The notes beneath the pieces were generated by a model. It was not told the DNA's origin, ran no database searches, and saw only the letters and a list, made by a program, of their open reading frames with translations. A stretch of DNA of 64,000 nt from DASXHZ01 sp036488085 (lineage in GTDB: Bacteria; Acidobacteriota; Thermoanaerobaculia; Gp7-AA8). The stretch is from NCBI GenBank assembly GCA_036488085.1, contig DASXHZ010000091.1, positions 35,047 to 99,046 on the forward strand, written 5' to 3'. Positions within the stretch are counted from its first letter, which is position 1; every line of letters starts with the position of its first letter. Made by a program: the position numbers and the translations under genes. This document shows, piece after piece, positions 25,651 through 34,757 of the stretch.

Positions 25651-26643
25651 TCACAGCGACTTCAGATCGCGCATGCGCACGCCGGTCACTGCGAAGAGAA
25701 CGAGACCCGTCACGAGCACCGGCAGCGTGCCGACGATGTGAAACATCACCGCGGCGGCAACGGAGGTGTCGACGTCGAAGCCGTAGAACGTCGTCAGGAT
25801 GAGCTGACAGATCTTGTGGAATCCGCCGACGCCGCCGGGCGTCGGGATCGCGAGGCCGAGCGTCGTCACGCCGCTGATGAAGAAGCTCGAATCGAACGGC
25901 AGGTGATGCGTCATGCCGCGGGTCGTGATCCAGAACTGTGAGCTGAGACAGGTCCAGATCGCGACGGTGCACAGGACGACTTTCAGCGCCGCGGCAGGGC
26001 GTTCGCGCAGCTTCAGCGTTTCGACGAATGCGTCATAGAAGTGCATCCAAGCGCCGCGGAAGCGTTTCGGCACGAAGCGGGCGAGCCATTCGTGCACGCG
26101 CCGCATCCGTTCGCGGAAGAGGTAGATGCCGGCGACGAGCGCGGTGAGGGCGCCGATGACGATGAGGCAGCCGATGGCGCCGGAGCGCATCAGCGTCCAG
26201 GCGCGCGTGTTCGGCCAGTCGGTCCAGTGGCGCGCGACGAAGTAGATGAACAGGAGCAGGAGCGAATAGAGATCGAGAATGCGCTCCGTGAGGACCGTGC
26301 CGAGGGCGCCGGAGAAGCGGACGGTCGTCCGTCGCGCGAGGAGCGCCGGCCGCGCCACGTCGCCGGCCCGGATGGGAAGGACGGTCGAGAGCATGTACCC
26401 GACCGTGTTCGCGAAGAAGGTCGCGTAGAAAGGCGGCGGATTGTCGTTGTCGATCAGCGCGCGCCAGCGGAAGGTGCGGAAGATGAGCGCGCTGAAGTTG
26501 ACGAGCAGCGCCAGCGCGAACCAATACGGATCGGTGGCCCGCATGATGTGCCAGACGTCCCCGAGGTTGCTGTTCTTCAGGAAGAGCCAGATGAAGAGGA
26601 CGGTGAGCGCGGCGATTGCCGTAAATTGGAGAAGGCGCTTCAA
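25651..26643 (-). CDS. YbhN/AglD-type flippase-like membrane protein (UPF0104)
   Basis: The 330-residue protein has about eight TM segments. The family signatures are IFRTFRWRALI, NTVGYMLSTVLPIRAGDVAR and GVTTLGLAIPTPGGVGGFHK. Members resemble the membrane part of lysylphosphatidylglycerol synthase and are thought to move lipid-linked molecules across the membrane. No substrate can be named. It heads the unit with nrdR and lon, and diverges from the deacetylase-fold gene, with 24 bp between starts. Confidence 0.85.
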   Translation of the reverse strand: MKRLLQFTAIAALTVLFIWLFLKNSNLGDVWHIMRATDPYWFALALLVNFSALIFRTFRWRALIDNDNPPPFYATFFANTVGYMLSTVLPIRAGDVARPALLARRTTVRFSGALGTVLTERILDLYSLLLLFIYFVARHWTDWPNTRAWTLMRSGAIGCLIVIGALTALVAGIYLFRERMRRVHEWLARFVPKRFRGAWMHFYDAFVETLKLRERPAAALKVVLCTVAIWTCLSSQFWITTRGMTHHLPFDSSFFISGVTTLGLAIPTPGGVGGFHKICQLILTTFYGFDVDTSVAAAVMFHIVGTLPVLVTGLVLFAVTGVRMRDLKSL

Positions 26644-26667
26644 GGTCGGGTACTTTTAGCAGAGCGA

Positions 26668-27606
26668 ATGCTCAACATCTATACCAACTCCGTTTTCTAC
26701 CGCCACGACACCGGCGTCGGGCACCCGGAAACGGCGTCTCGCATCGACGCGGCGCTGGAGGGAGTGCGGCGGGCGGGCCTCGCCGATGGCGTGTTGCGCG
26801 ACTCGAACGAGCATCCGGAAACGCTCCGCATCATCGGAAAGGTGCATGCGCCGGAATACGGACGCGAGCTCGAAGACGCATGCGCGGCCGGCTTTCGGCT
26901 CTTTCACTCGCTCGACAATCCGATCTCGCGCTCGACTTTCGCTGCGGCACGCGCCGCGGTGGCGACTTCGCTCGTCGCGGCCGAGGAGATCTGGAAGGAG
27001 CGAAATTCGAAGCGGGCATTCGTCATCGCGCGGCCGCCGGGACACCACGCCGAGCGGCTCCAGGCGATGGGCTTCTGCTTTTTCAACACCATCGGATGCG
27101 TCGCGGAGTGGCTACGCGAACAGCCCGGCATCGCGCGGGTCTTCATCTTCGATTTCGACGTGCATCATGGCAACGGAACGCAGCACCTGTTCGAAGAGCG
27201 CGACGATGTCTTCTACGCGTCGATGCACCGCTACCCGTTCTATCCCGGCACCGGCGCGGCGAATGAGATCGGCGTCGGGAAGGGGCGCGGCTACACGCAC
27301 AACATCCCACTCGATGCCGGCGAAGGCGACGTCGAGTACCTCTCCGCCGTCGAGAACGAGATCGTCCGGATCATTGACGCCTACCGCCCGAACGCCATCC
27401 TCCTCTCCTCCGGCTTCGACGCGCATCGCCGCGATCCGCTGGGAGGCATGGCCGTCAGCGAGCGGGCGTACGGCGAGATCACCAGGCGCATCGTGGAGTG
27501 CGCGGAACGGCATTGCGAAGGACGCGTGCTGTCGCTGCTCGAAGGGGGCTACGACATGGAAGGGCTGGCGGCGTCGGTGGACGAGCATGTTCGAGCGCTC
27601 GGTTGA
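26668..27606 (+). CDS. Histone-deacetylase-family (amidohydrolase) protein
   Basis: The 312-residue product has the arginase/deacetylase fold with all active-site motifs: RPPGHHAERLQAMGFCFFNT (His-His dyad), DFDVHHGNGTQHLFEE (zinc Asp and His) and SSGFDAHRRDPLGGM (second zinc Asp). Bacterial members deacetylate acetoin-utilisation proteins, polyamines or small amides. The substrate is unknown here. The ATG at 26668 gives MLNIYTNSVFYRHDTGVGHP, the usual family start. It ends at the palindrome shared with the convergent glycosyltransferase. Confidence 0.92.
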   Translation: MLNIYTNSVFYRHDTGVGHPETASRIDAALEGVRRAGLADGVLRDSNEHPETLRIIGKVHAPEYGRELEDACAAGFRLFHSLDNPISRSTFAAARAAVATSLVAAEEIWKERNSKRAFVIARPPGHHAERLQAMGFCFFNTIGCVAEWLREQPGIARVFIFDFDVHHGNGTQHLFEERDDVFYASMHRYPFYPGTGAANEIGVGKGRGYTHNIPLDAGEGDVEYLSAVENEIVRIIDAYRPNAILLSSGFDAHRRDPLGGMAVSERAYGEITRRIVECAERHCEGRVLSLLEGGYDMEGLAASVDEHVRALG

Positions 27607-27675
27607 GCTCACCACAGAGGCACAGAGGTCGCAGAGTTAATTAAATTTCTGTGTTCTCTGTGCCTCTGTGGTCAA
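27606..27675. repeat. CCACAGAGGCACAGAG / CTCTGTGCCTCTGTGG palindrome
   Basis: The 16-bp perfect arms at about 27611-27626 and 27655-27672 surround an AT-rich loop (TTAATTAAATTT). It overlaps the last 12 codons of the glycosyltransferase gene. Confidence 0.85.
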
Positions 27676-28783
27676 TCGTCTTCTCTTTCAGGATCCGCGA
27701 GTACAGATCCTCCAGCCTCGTGATTCGCAGCTCCTTCGAGAAGCCGCGCGCGACGTGCGCTCGCGCGTTCTCGGCAACGCGCGCCGCGCGGCCGCGGTCT
27801 TCGATCACGGTCAGCATGGCGCTGGTCAGCTCGGCGCGGTCGCGCATCGGGATCAGCCAGCCGACCTCCGGCGACGAGACGAGCTCGCGGTTGCCGCCGG
27901 CGTCGGTCGCGATCACCGGCTTCTGCATCGCCATCGCCTCGCGGACCGTGCCGGTGATGCCGGTGCCGGCCCACGACGCATCGACCACGAGATCGCACGC
28001 CGCGAAGACGTTCGGCATGTCGCTGCGGTACTCGACGGCGCTGACGTGCTCTCCCATGCCGGCGGAGCGCGCGTAGTCGAGCACTTCGTTCTTCTCGGCG
28101 TCGCCGCGGCAGCCGATCAGCGCGACGTGAATGTTCGGGTGGCTCGACACGATGTCGGACGCGGAGTCGATCAGCTCCTTCCACCCCTTCCAGTCGCGCA
28201 CGCCGACCTGTGCGATGAGGAAGCGGTCGTCGCCGATCGACTTCTCGTGGCGGAACGCGCGCGGGTCCCAGTTGGCGGGATCGAAGACCGCGACGTCGGT
28301 GCCGGCGTAGACGACTTCCACTTTGCCGGCCGGCAGCTTCCCGCTGTCGACGATGACGTTCTTGATCTGCTCGCACACCGTGACGACGCGGTCGACGCGC
28401 GCGGTCCGGTACTTCAGCCGGTTCCAGACGTCGAGCGGGAACGAGACGCCGCGGTTCACGACGAACGCCGGCACGCTCGCCCTCGTCGTCGCCGCCAGGG
28501 CGAGACCGTGCGCGATGCCTTTATGGACATGGATGACGTCCGGCTTTCGCTCCCGGATCAGCCGGCGCAGCGCCGCGGCGCTCGCGAGATCGAAGGCATG
28601 CCGCATCTTCAGCGGCGTGAAATCGACTCCTGCCTCTCGCGCGCGCCGCTCGATCTCGTCGCCGGGACGGCTGACGACCGTGACCTGATGGCCGCGTTCC
28701 GAAAGCCCGGTCGCCGCCTGAAACATCTGATGGACGGAGCCGGTGTTGAACTGGTTGAACTCCAGGATCTGAAAAATGCGCAC
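27641..28783 (-). CDS. Glycosyltransferase family 4
   Basis: The 380-residue GT-B protein starts MRIFQILEFNQFNTGSVHQM. The acceptor half includes VIHVHKGIAHGLAL, and the donor half has AQVGVRDWKGWKELIDSA, VEYRSDMPNVFAACDLVVDA and GITGTVREAMAMQKPVIATD with NREL. It transfers a nucleotide sugar to an unknown acceptor, probably for cell-surface glycans. The final residues TIDHRGTENTEI are the translated palindromic repeat, so the ancestral C-terminus was probably near ILKEK. Confidence 0.88.
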   Translation of the reverse strand: MRIFQILEFNQFNTGSVHQMFQAATGLSERGHQVTVVSRPGDEIERRAREAGVDFTPLKMRHAFDLASAAALRRLIRERKPDVIHVHKGIAHGLALAATTRASVPAFVVNRGVSFPLDVWNRLKYRTARVDRVVTVCEQIKNVIVDSGKLPAGKVEVVYAGTDVAVFDPANWDPRAFRHEKSIGDDRFLIAQVGVRDWKGWKELIDSASDIVSSHPNIHVALIGCRGDAEKNEVLDYARSAGMGEHVSAVEYRSDMPNVFAACDLVVDASWAGTGITGTVREAMAMQKPVIATDAGGNRELVSSPEVGWLIPMRDRAELTSAMLTVIEDRGRAARVAENARAHVARGFSKELRITRLEDLYSRILKEKTIDHRGTENTEI

Positions 28784-28802
28784 TGGCGCCGAGTTTATCT
28801 TT

Positions 28803-29055
28803 CTGTCATCCCGAGCGTAGCGAGGGACCTGGGCGGCGGCCAGGCGCGAGGATCGAGGTTCGAAGTTCGAGGTTCGAGGGATGAGTGAAGAGAAAACCGA
28901 ATGACATTCGTCATTCGAACCTCGAACCTCGAACCTCGAACCTCAAACCTCGAAACCTCGAAACCTCGAAACCTCAAACCTCAACCTCTTCCTCGAACCG
29001 CTCCTCCTCGCACCTCTCCTCCGCCCAGTTCCCTCGCTACGCTCGGGATGACATC
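28803..29055. repeat. Nested palindromic repeats in a 306-bp gap
   Basis: Outer arms are CATCCCGAGCGTAGCGAGGG (28806) and CCCTCGCTACGCTCGGGATG (29032-29051). Inner arms are tandem GAGGTTCGA units (28857-28880) and about ten tandem (C)GAACCTC / GAAACCTC units (28917-28985). No gene was seen in 28784-29089. Confidence 0.8.
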
Positions 29056-29089
29056 GCGAACAGTGCGCGGTGATAGGCTCATCAGCGCT

Positions 29090-29887
29090 ATGCACCGCAT
29101 ACGAATCGCACTCGCACTCTCTCTACTGTCGGTCGCGTTCGTTGCTACGGCCCAGGAGCATCAGCACAGCGCGACAGCGACCGTGACCACCGTCAATAAG
29201 GTCCTCGTCGGGACGAGCGTTACGTTCGCCTCGTCGGCCGGTGAGGGCAGCGGCTACCTCGCGCTGCCGTCGGGGGCTGGAACGCACCCAGCCATCATCG
29301 TCATTCAGGAGTGGTGGGGCCTCAATGACTGGGTCAAGCAGCAGGCCGACCGCTTTGCGTCGCAGGGCTATGTCGCGCTCGCGCCCGATCTCTACCGCGG
29401 CAAAGTCGCCACCGACCCGAACATGGCGCACGAGCTGATGCGCGGCATGCCGCAGGATCGCGCCATGAGCGACCTGCGCGGAGCGTTCAACTACCTGGCG
29501 GACCGGAAAGACGTCGACGCCAAGCGCATCGCCGTGATCGGCTGGTGTATGGGCGGCGGATATGCCATCGACTTCGCGATCGCCGAACCGCGTCTGGCCG
29601 CCGCGGTGATGAATTACGGCCACACGCTCACCGATCCCGCTACGATCGCGAAGCTGCACCCGCCGCTTCTCGGGAACTTCGGTGCCGAGGATCGCGGAAT
29701 CCCGCCGGCCGACGTCGGTGCATTCGAGGCGGCGTTGAAGAAGGCCGGCAAGTCGGTCGACTTCAAGGTCTACCCTGGTGCCGGGCACGCATTCATGAAC
29801 CCGAACAACACCGGAGGGTACGTAGAAGGCGCGGCCAAGGACGCGTGGGCACGCATCGACGCATTCTTGACACAGCACATGCGCTAA
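29090..29887 (+). CDS. Secreted dienelactone-hydrolase-family protein
   Basis: The 265-residue product starts MHRIRIALALSLLSVAFVAT, a signal peptide cleaved near TAQ-E. The α/β-hydrolase core has VIQEWWGLNDWVKQQADRFA, the Cys nucleophile in GWCMGGGYA, Asp in GNFGAEDRGI and His in GAGHAFMNP. Family members hydrolyse dienelactones or other esters. Export makes a scavenging or detoxifying role plausible. The nearest palindrome ends 35 bp upstream. Confidence 0.9.
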   Translation: MHRIRIALALSLLSVAFVATAQEHQHSATATVTTVNKVLVGTSVTFASSAGEGSGYLALPSGAGTHPAIIVIQEWWGLNDWVKQQADRFASQGYVALAPDLYRGKVATDPNMAHELMRGMPQDRAMSDLRGAFNYLADRKDVDAKRIAVIGWCMGGGYAIDFAIAEPRLAAAVMNYGHTLTDPATIAKLHPPLLGNFGAEDRGIPPADVGAFEAALKKAGKSVDFKVYPGAGHAFMNPNNTGGYVEGAAKDAWARIDAFLTQHMR

Positions 29888-29924
29888 GATCGAAATTCGC
29901 TGATTTCACAGGAGATAGGGCGAA

Positions 29925-30416
29925 TTGCCGAAAGACGCGAGAGAAAAGCCGGAGATCAAGGTCACCGACAAGCGGATCTTTACGGCCGAGGGTGACATCC
30001 GCGAGGAGTTCCGGAACGAGATCAAGCCGGGCGAGCCGATGAGCGCGAAAGCGGAGGAGCCCGCCCCGCCGCCTCCCCCTCCGGCGGAAGAGCGCCGCTC
30101 GCAGTCGAAAGGCGCGCCGCCCGAAACGGGAGAACGCCGCCGGACGATGGCGGACAAGGCGACGAACCCCGAGACGCCGTTCACGAACTTCATCGAGCCG
30201 CTGATCGCGCAGGGCTATATGTCGCTCGGCCTGCTGCGCAATCCGTATCAGCCGCAGGCGAAGATCGACGTCGCCGCCGCGCGGCAGATGATCGACATCC
30301 TCACATTGCTGAAAGAGAAAACGGCGCGGAACCTCACCCCCGACGAAGACGACTTCCTCGAAACGCACCTCGGAGAGCTGAAGCTCGCGTACGTTCAACG
30401 GACGAAGAGCCTGTGA
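29925..30416 (+). CDS. DUF1844 domain protein
   Basis: The 163-residue product starts at TTG 29925. An unstructured N-terminus (KPEIKVTDKRIFTAEGD, then a Pro-rich run PAPPPPPPAEE) leads to the C-terminal DUF1844 (TPFTNFIEPLIAQGYMSLGL and AKIDVAAARQMIDILTLLKE). The domain is common in Acidobacteriota and deltaproteobacteria and its function is unknown. An AGGAGAT-like site is upstream. It overlaps the next gene (TGATG). Confidence 0.85.
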   Translation: MPKDAREKPEIKVTDKRIFTAEGDIREEFRNEIKPGEPMSAKAEEPAPPPPPPAEERRSQSKGAPPETGERRRTMADKATNPETPFTNFIEPLIAQGYMSLGLLRNPYQPQAKIDVAAARQMIDILTLLKEKTARNLTPDEDDFLETHLGELKLAYVQRTKSL

Positions 30417-32260
30417 TGCCTGTTCGCCGCATGCTCGTCGTCGCGATCGTCGCCGCGGTGGCATTCGCTGCCGCCGCGGATGAGACGAAGTCGCCGCGCG
30501 ACATGTGGGGGATGGCGGCGAATGCGGCGATCACAGGCGATTTCGACGCGGCGATCAAGAATACGAATGACCTGCTGAATGCCGGGAAGGCGCTAGGGAT
30601 TGCGTCGTTCCCGACATACGCCGCTTCCGCGGCTGCAATGGCGAGCGACGCCGACAAGCTCGGAAAGAAAGAGCTCGCGGATTGGGCGGCGAAGACGGCG
30701 GATCAGCTCGACCCGAAATCGCCCGCCGTCGCCTTCAGCGCCGCGGAGCGCGCGCGCGCAAAAGGGAACTGGCCCAAAGTTCTGCAGTCGTCGATCACCG
30801 GATTCGTTCGCGTGTTCGCCAACTACCGGACACGTCTCCTCGGCCAGATCGACGTACTCATCGCGATCACGCTCGCGTTGGCGCTGACGTCGGTGATCTT
30901 CGCCATCGCGCTGTTCATCCGCTACGCGCGATCGATGGGCCACGATTTCCGCGAGCTCCTCGGGCTTCGCCTTCACGGCGGAGCGGTCAGCGTGCTCGGA
31001 TTCGCGCTGCTGTTTCTCCCCCTGTTCCTCTGGCTGAGTCCCGTCTGGCTGGTCCTTTACTGGCTGATCATCTTCTTCGGTTACGCGAGCAAGGTGGAGC
31101 GGGTGCTGATCGTTCTCTTCACGCTCGTCATCGCGGTCCTTCCGATCGTGCTCGACCGCGCCGCGACGGCGACGGCGGGAGTCGACAATCCGATCGTGGC
31201 GGCCGACATCAACTCGGCCGAGGCTGCGTATCATCCGGAGTCGCTGCGGCGCATGCAGGAGCTCGCGGCGCTCGTCTCCGACAACGATCTGGTGCAGATC
31301 CTCCTCGGCAACCTGGAGTTGCAGGAAGGAAACGATCAGCAGGCGGAGGTTTACTACAAGCACGCGCAGCAGATCCGCGACTCCGCCGGCGCGAACGTGA
31401 ACCTCGGCAACCGCAACTTCCTCAACGGCGACTTCGGCGCCGCGATCACGTACTACGAGCGTGCGGAGCAGCTCGACCCGAAGCTCGCCATCGCGTTCTA
31501 CGACGACTCCGTGGCGAACGGCGAGATGTACAAGTTCGACGTCCAGGGCCAGAAGCTGGAGCAGGCGAAGCGGCTCGACACGAGGCACATCGAGCGTCTG
31601 ACGCAGACCCCTCCGACGCAGAAGATCGTCGTCTACACCCCGCCGGTGAACGATGCGTGGGCTGCGGCCGACGCGCTGGCGAAGAAGGGCTCAGCGAAGA
31701 CGCTGTTCGGGACGTACGCCTACTTCGACCTGCAAGACAGCGCGTTCAACCCCATCACGATCGGCGCGATCGCGGCGCTGCTGCTCGAGATCATTGTCTG
31801 GTGGCGGCGACGCCGCAGCGGCTACGCGAACGCCTGCATCAAGTGCGGCCGGACGTTCTGTCACCTCTGCAAGTCGGCGCGCGAAAGCGCCACGTACTGC
31901 ACGCAGTGCATCCACATCTACCTGAAGCGCGACGGCGTCTCGCTCGACACCAAGCGCGCCAAGCTCGAAGAGGTCACGGAGCACCAGGGGGCGATGACGC
32001 GCCGCAACAAGCTCTTCGCCACGTTCCTCCCCGGATCGGCGCAGGTGCTCGAAGGACGGACGATCGCCGGCGTCGTCGGGATGTTCCTCTTCCTTCTCTT
32101 TCTCTCGGTGGCAGTACTCGCCGGACGGCTGGCCCCGGCAATCGGACCGGTCGCGGACACGACGCACCTGTTCGTCCGCATTCTCATGATCATTCTCGCG
32201 GCGGTGACGTGGTTCTTCCTCTCGCTTCCGGTCTACCGGCGGCGTGTAACGATCGGATGA
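30416..32260 (+). CDS. TPR-containing multi-pass membrane protein with zinc-ribbon
   Basis: The 614-residue product has a signal sequence (MPVRRMLVVAIVAAVAFAAA). An N-terminal helical-repeat region leads to four TM segments near residues 140-245. A TPR block follows (QILLGNLELQEGNDQQAEVY onward), then one TM segment, a Cys cluster (CIKCGRTFCHLCKSA and CTQC) and two C-terminal TM segments. I know no function. It is coupled to DUF1844 upstream and sits 4 bp before the DUF4388 gene, so the three probably form one operon. Confidence 0.7.
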   Translation: MPVRRMLVVAIVAAVAFAAAADETKSPRDMWGMAANAAITGDFDAAIKNTNDLLNAGKALGIASFPTYAASAAAMASDADKLGKKELADWAAKTADQLDPKSPAVAFSAAERARAKGNWPKVLQSSITGFVRVFANYRTRLLGQIDVLIAITLALALTSVIFAIALFIRYARSMGHDFRELLGLRLHGGAVSVLGFALLFLPLFLWLSPVWLVLYWLIIFFGYASKVERVLIVLFTLVIAVLPIVLDRAATATAGVDNPIVAADINSAEAAYHPESLRRMQELAALVSDNDLVQILLGNLELQEGNDQQAEVYYKHAQQIRDSAGANVNLGNRNFLNGDFGAAITYYERAEQLDPKLAIAFYDDSVANGEMYKFDVQGQKLEQAKRLDTRHIERLTQTPPTQKIVVYTPPVNDAWAAADALAKKGSAKTLFGTYAYFDLQDSAFNPITIGAIAALLLEIIVWWRRRRSGYANACIKCGRTFCHLCKSARESATYCTQCIHIYLKRDGVSLDTKRAKLEEVTEHQGAMTRRNKLFATFLPGSAQVLEGRTIAGVVGMFLFLLFLSVAVLAGRLAPAIGPVADTTHLFVRILMIILAAVTWFFLSLPVYRRRVTIG

Positions 32261-32264
32261 CGCG

Positions 32265-33563
32265 ATGGCACTCGAAGGCACGCTACGCGACTTTTCTCTC
32301 GCCGACATCTTTCAGCTGATCGGCCTGCAGCGGAAAACCGGCGTCCTGACGCTGCGCGGCAAGGACGACACGGTGACGGTGACGTTCCTCGACGGAAAGG
32401 TCGTCGCCGCCGACTCGCTGAACCGCCGCCTCGAGACGCGCCTCGGCAGCGTGCTGATGAAGAGCGGTCTGCTGACGCAGGACCAGCTCAATCGCGCGCT
32501 CGACATCCAGAAGGAGACGCTCCAGCGCCTCGGCTATGTGCTCACGCACTACGGCATCATCTCGGCCGACGCGCTCAAGCAGGCGATCCAGCTCCAGATT
32601 CTCCAAATCGTCTATCGCCTCTTCCGCTGGAAGGACGGGGACTACCACTTCTCGCAGGAGACGACCATCGAGTACGACCGCGACAATGTCGTGCCGATCA
32701 CCGCCGAGTCGATCCTGATGGAAGGCGCCCGGATGATCGACGAGTGGCCGATCATCGAGAAGCGCATCCGCTCCTACGACATGGTCTTCCGCAAGAAGCA
32801 CATCGCGCAGGAGATCGTCGTGGTCGGTGCCGAAGACGCGGACGAGGTGGAGTTCGACCAGACTCCGGCGGCGGCGCGGCGGAAGAAGGCCGCTGCGACC
32901 AGCGACAAGATCCGCATCTCGGATGAAGAGAAGCTGATCTACGACCTCGTCGACGGCACGCACACGGTCGGCGACGTCGTCGAGATCTCGCGCCTCTCTG
33001 AGTTCGACACGAACAAGGCGATGTATGAGCTGCTGACGCGCGACCTGATCGAGGAGGTGCGTGTCTCCAAGGCGCAGACGGTCACCGAGGCAACGCCGCT
33101 CGACGAGAGCGAAGTCGCCGAGACGCCGGTCCCGCTTCCGCTCGTCGCGATCCTCGCGATCCTCGCCGTGTTGTCGGTAATCACCTCGATGCGGAATCCG
33201 GCGAACCACTTCGCCCCATTCGGCCGTTCGTTGTCGGCGGTGGGGGAGACGCGGAAGGCCGTTTCCCTTCAGCGCCTCGAAACGATCGGCCAGGCGATCG
33301 AGAAGTTCAACGTAACGAACGGCCGTCTGCCGGAGCGTTTGGGCGATCTCGCGCCGTACTACGTCTCGCCGAAGCTCCTCACCGATCCGTGGGGGAACGC
33401 GTACAAATACCTCCCGCGCCCCGACCGCTACCTCGTCATCGGCTTCACGCCCGATGGCAAAGTCGACACCGACCTGATGCTCCAACGCCAGATCGACGTC
33501 GGCCCCGCCACGACCACCCCCACGCCAAAGAACGGCGAAAAGGGGCTGGTGCTGGTCGACTAG
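32265..33563 (+). CDS. DUF4388 (PATAN-like) protein with TM segment and pseudopilin-like tail
   Basis: Residues 1-110 (MALEGTLRDFSLADIFQLIG, then GVLTLRGKDDTVTVTFLDGK) are DUF4388. A winged-helix-like region follows (EEKLIYDLVDGTHTVGDVVE). One TM segment lies near residues 288-305 (LVAILAILAVLSVI). The C-terminus (ERLGDLAPYYVSPKLLTDPW, then GNAYKY) looks like the β-region of a type II secretion GspG pseudopilin. DUF4388 proteins act in signalling and gliding in delta-group bacteria. The fusion with a pseudopilin tail is unusual. Confidence 0.75.
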   Translation: MALEGTLRDFSLADIFQLIGLQRKTGVLTLRGKDDTVTVTFLDGKVVAADSLNRRLETRLGSVLMKSGLLTQDQLNRALDIQKETLQRLGYVLTHYGIISADALKQAIQLQILQIVYRLFRWKDGDYHFSQETTIEYDRDNVVPITAESILMEGARMIDEWPIIEKRIRSYDMVFRKKHIAQEIVVVGAEDADEVEFDQTPAAARRKKAAATSDKIRISDEEKLIYDLVDGTHTVGDVVEISRLSEFDTNKAMYELLTRDLIEEVRVSKAQTVTEATPLDESEVAETPVPLPLVAILAILAVLSVITSMRNPANHFAPFGRSLSAVGETRKAVSLQRLETIGQAIEKFNVTNGRLPERLGDLAPYYVSPKLLTDPWGNAYKYLPRPDRYLVIGFTPDGKVDTDLMLQRQIDVGPATTTPTPKNGEKGLVLVD

Positions 33564-33589
33564 CGTGGCGGGGGGCGCCGGGGTGGACC

Positions 33590-33765
33590 GTCCCCATCTC
33601 CCTCTCCCTCCGGGAGAGGGTGGCGGAGCGAAGCGACGCCGGGTGAGGGGCGTGCATCCGCGGGAGCGTGTTTGCGCGTCGCGTCATCAGGCTTTTCGTG
33701 AGCAACACGCTACTCATCCGGCCTTCGGCCACCTTCTCCCGGAGGGAGAAGGGGATGTTCAGGAT
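33590..33765. repeat. CTCCCTCCGGGAGAGGGTGGC palindromes
   Basis: CTCCCTCCGGGAGAGGGTGG (33601-33622) followed by GGAGCGAAGCGACGCCGGGTGAGG, and the mirrored GGCCTTCGGCCACCTTCTCC with GGAGGGAGAAGGGG (33719-33755). This fills the gap between the convergent DUF4388 and lipid-kinase genes. Confidence 0.8.
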
Positions 33766-33776
33766 CTTTACGTTGT

Positions 33777-34640
33777 TCAGGTTCGCGGCGCTACGATGCG
33801 GAGCTTTTTGTCCGCCAACGCGAAACGAACCGGCGTTGTCGTGACCCGCTCGCCGTCCGCGTAGACCACCATCTCACGCTCGCCTTCGATCACGAACTCG
33901 CTTCCGCGCTCCGTTGCGACGAAGGGACTCTTCACGTGCGCGCCGGTGTAGGCCTTCGGGAGCGTCTTTAGGAGTTGCCCGCGGGTGGTGCGGTGGACGA
34001 CGCAGAGATCCAACGCGCCATCGTCGATCTTGGCGTCGGGCGTGATGCGAATCCCGCCGCCGTACTGTCGTGAATTGCCGACCGCCGCGAACATGATCTC
34101 CTCGGCGCGGCCGTTGATGCGTACGCGATGGGGCGTGAAGCGCGGCAGGACGCGCATGATCGAGTAAAGGTAGATCAGCGAGCCGCGCAAGTACTTCACG
34201 TGGACCGCGTACTCGGCGACCTCGGAGTCGAAGCCGAGACCGGCGACACCGAGGAAGCGGCGTTCGTTCGCTGTAGCAACGTCCACGGACCGCGGCGCGC
34301 CGTTCAGGGCGATGTCGCAAGCCGCGGCGAGCTTGCTCGGGATCCCGAGGACGTGCGCGAAGTCGTCGCCTGACCCTAGGGGGAGAAGCGCGAGCGTGCC
34401 GCTGTCGAGATCGAAGTCGCGGATCGCGAGGTTCAGCGAGCCGTCGCCGCCGCACACCACCACGCGATCGAACCCGGCGCGCGAGCTCTCGGCGGCTACG
34501 CGCGACATGTCGTCGGGAGACGCGCTCTCCTCGATCTCGACCCGTGCGCCGTGATCGAGAAACCACCGTTCCGCCTCGCCGATGTGACGCCGGGCGCGTC
34601 CGCGTCCCGCCGCGGGGTTGTAGATCAGCTTGAGATGCAC
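33777..34640 (-). CDS. YegS/DAGK-type lipid kinase
   Basis: The 287-residue product starts MHLKLIYNPAAGRGRARRHI. VVCGGDGSLNLAIRDF is the GGDG nucleotide motif, LLPLGSGDDFAHVLGI is a variant of the usual PLGTGND, and ALDLCVVHRTTR comes near the end. Family members phosphorylate diacylglycerol or related lipids. Length is typical. The divergent gap to htrA holds the palindrome GCGCTCCCGGGAGCGC at 34721-34736. Confidence 0.9.
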   Translation of the reverse strand: MHLKLIYNPAAGRGRARRHIGEAERWFLDHGARVEIEESASPDDMSRVAAESSRAGFDRVVVCGGDGSLNLAIRDFDLDSGTLALLPLGSGDDFAHVLGIPSKLAAACDIALNGAPRSVDVATANERRFLGVAGLGFDSEVAEYAVHVKYLRGSLIYLYSIMRVLPRFTPHRVRINGRAEEIMFAAVGNSRQYGGGIRITPDAKIDDGALDLCVVHRTTRGQLLKTLPKAYTGAHVKSPFVATERGSEFVIEGEREMVVYADGERVTTTPVRFALADKKLRIVAPRT

Positions 34641-34757
34641 GTGTGACGGAGAGTGTATCCCTTGTGCCCCGCGTCAACGGTCAACCGTCATGCGTCACCG
34701 ATGATGACCCATGACGGATGGCGCTCCCGGGAGCGCGAATTGCCTAGAATCGCGTCC

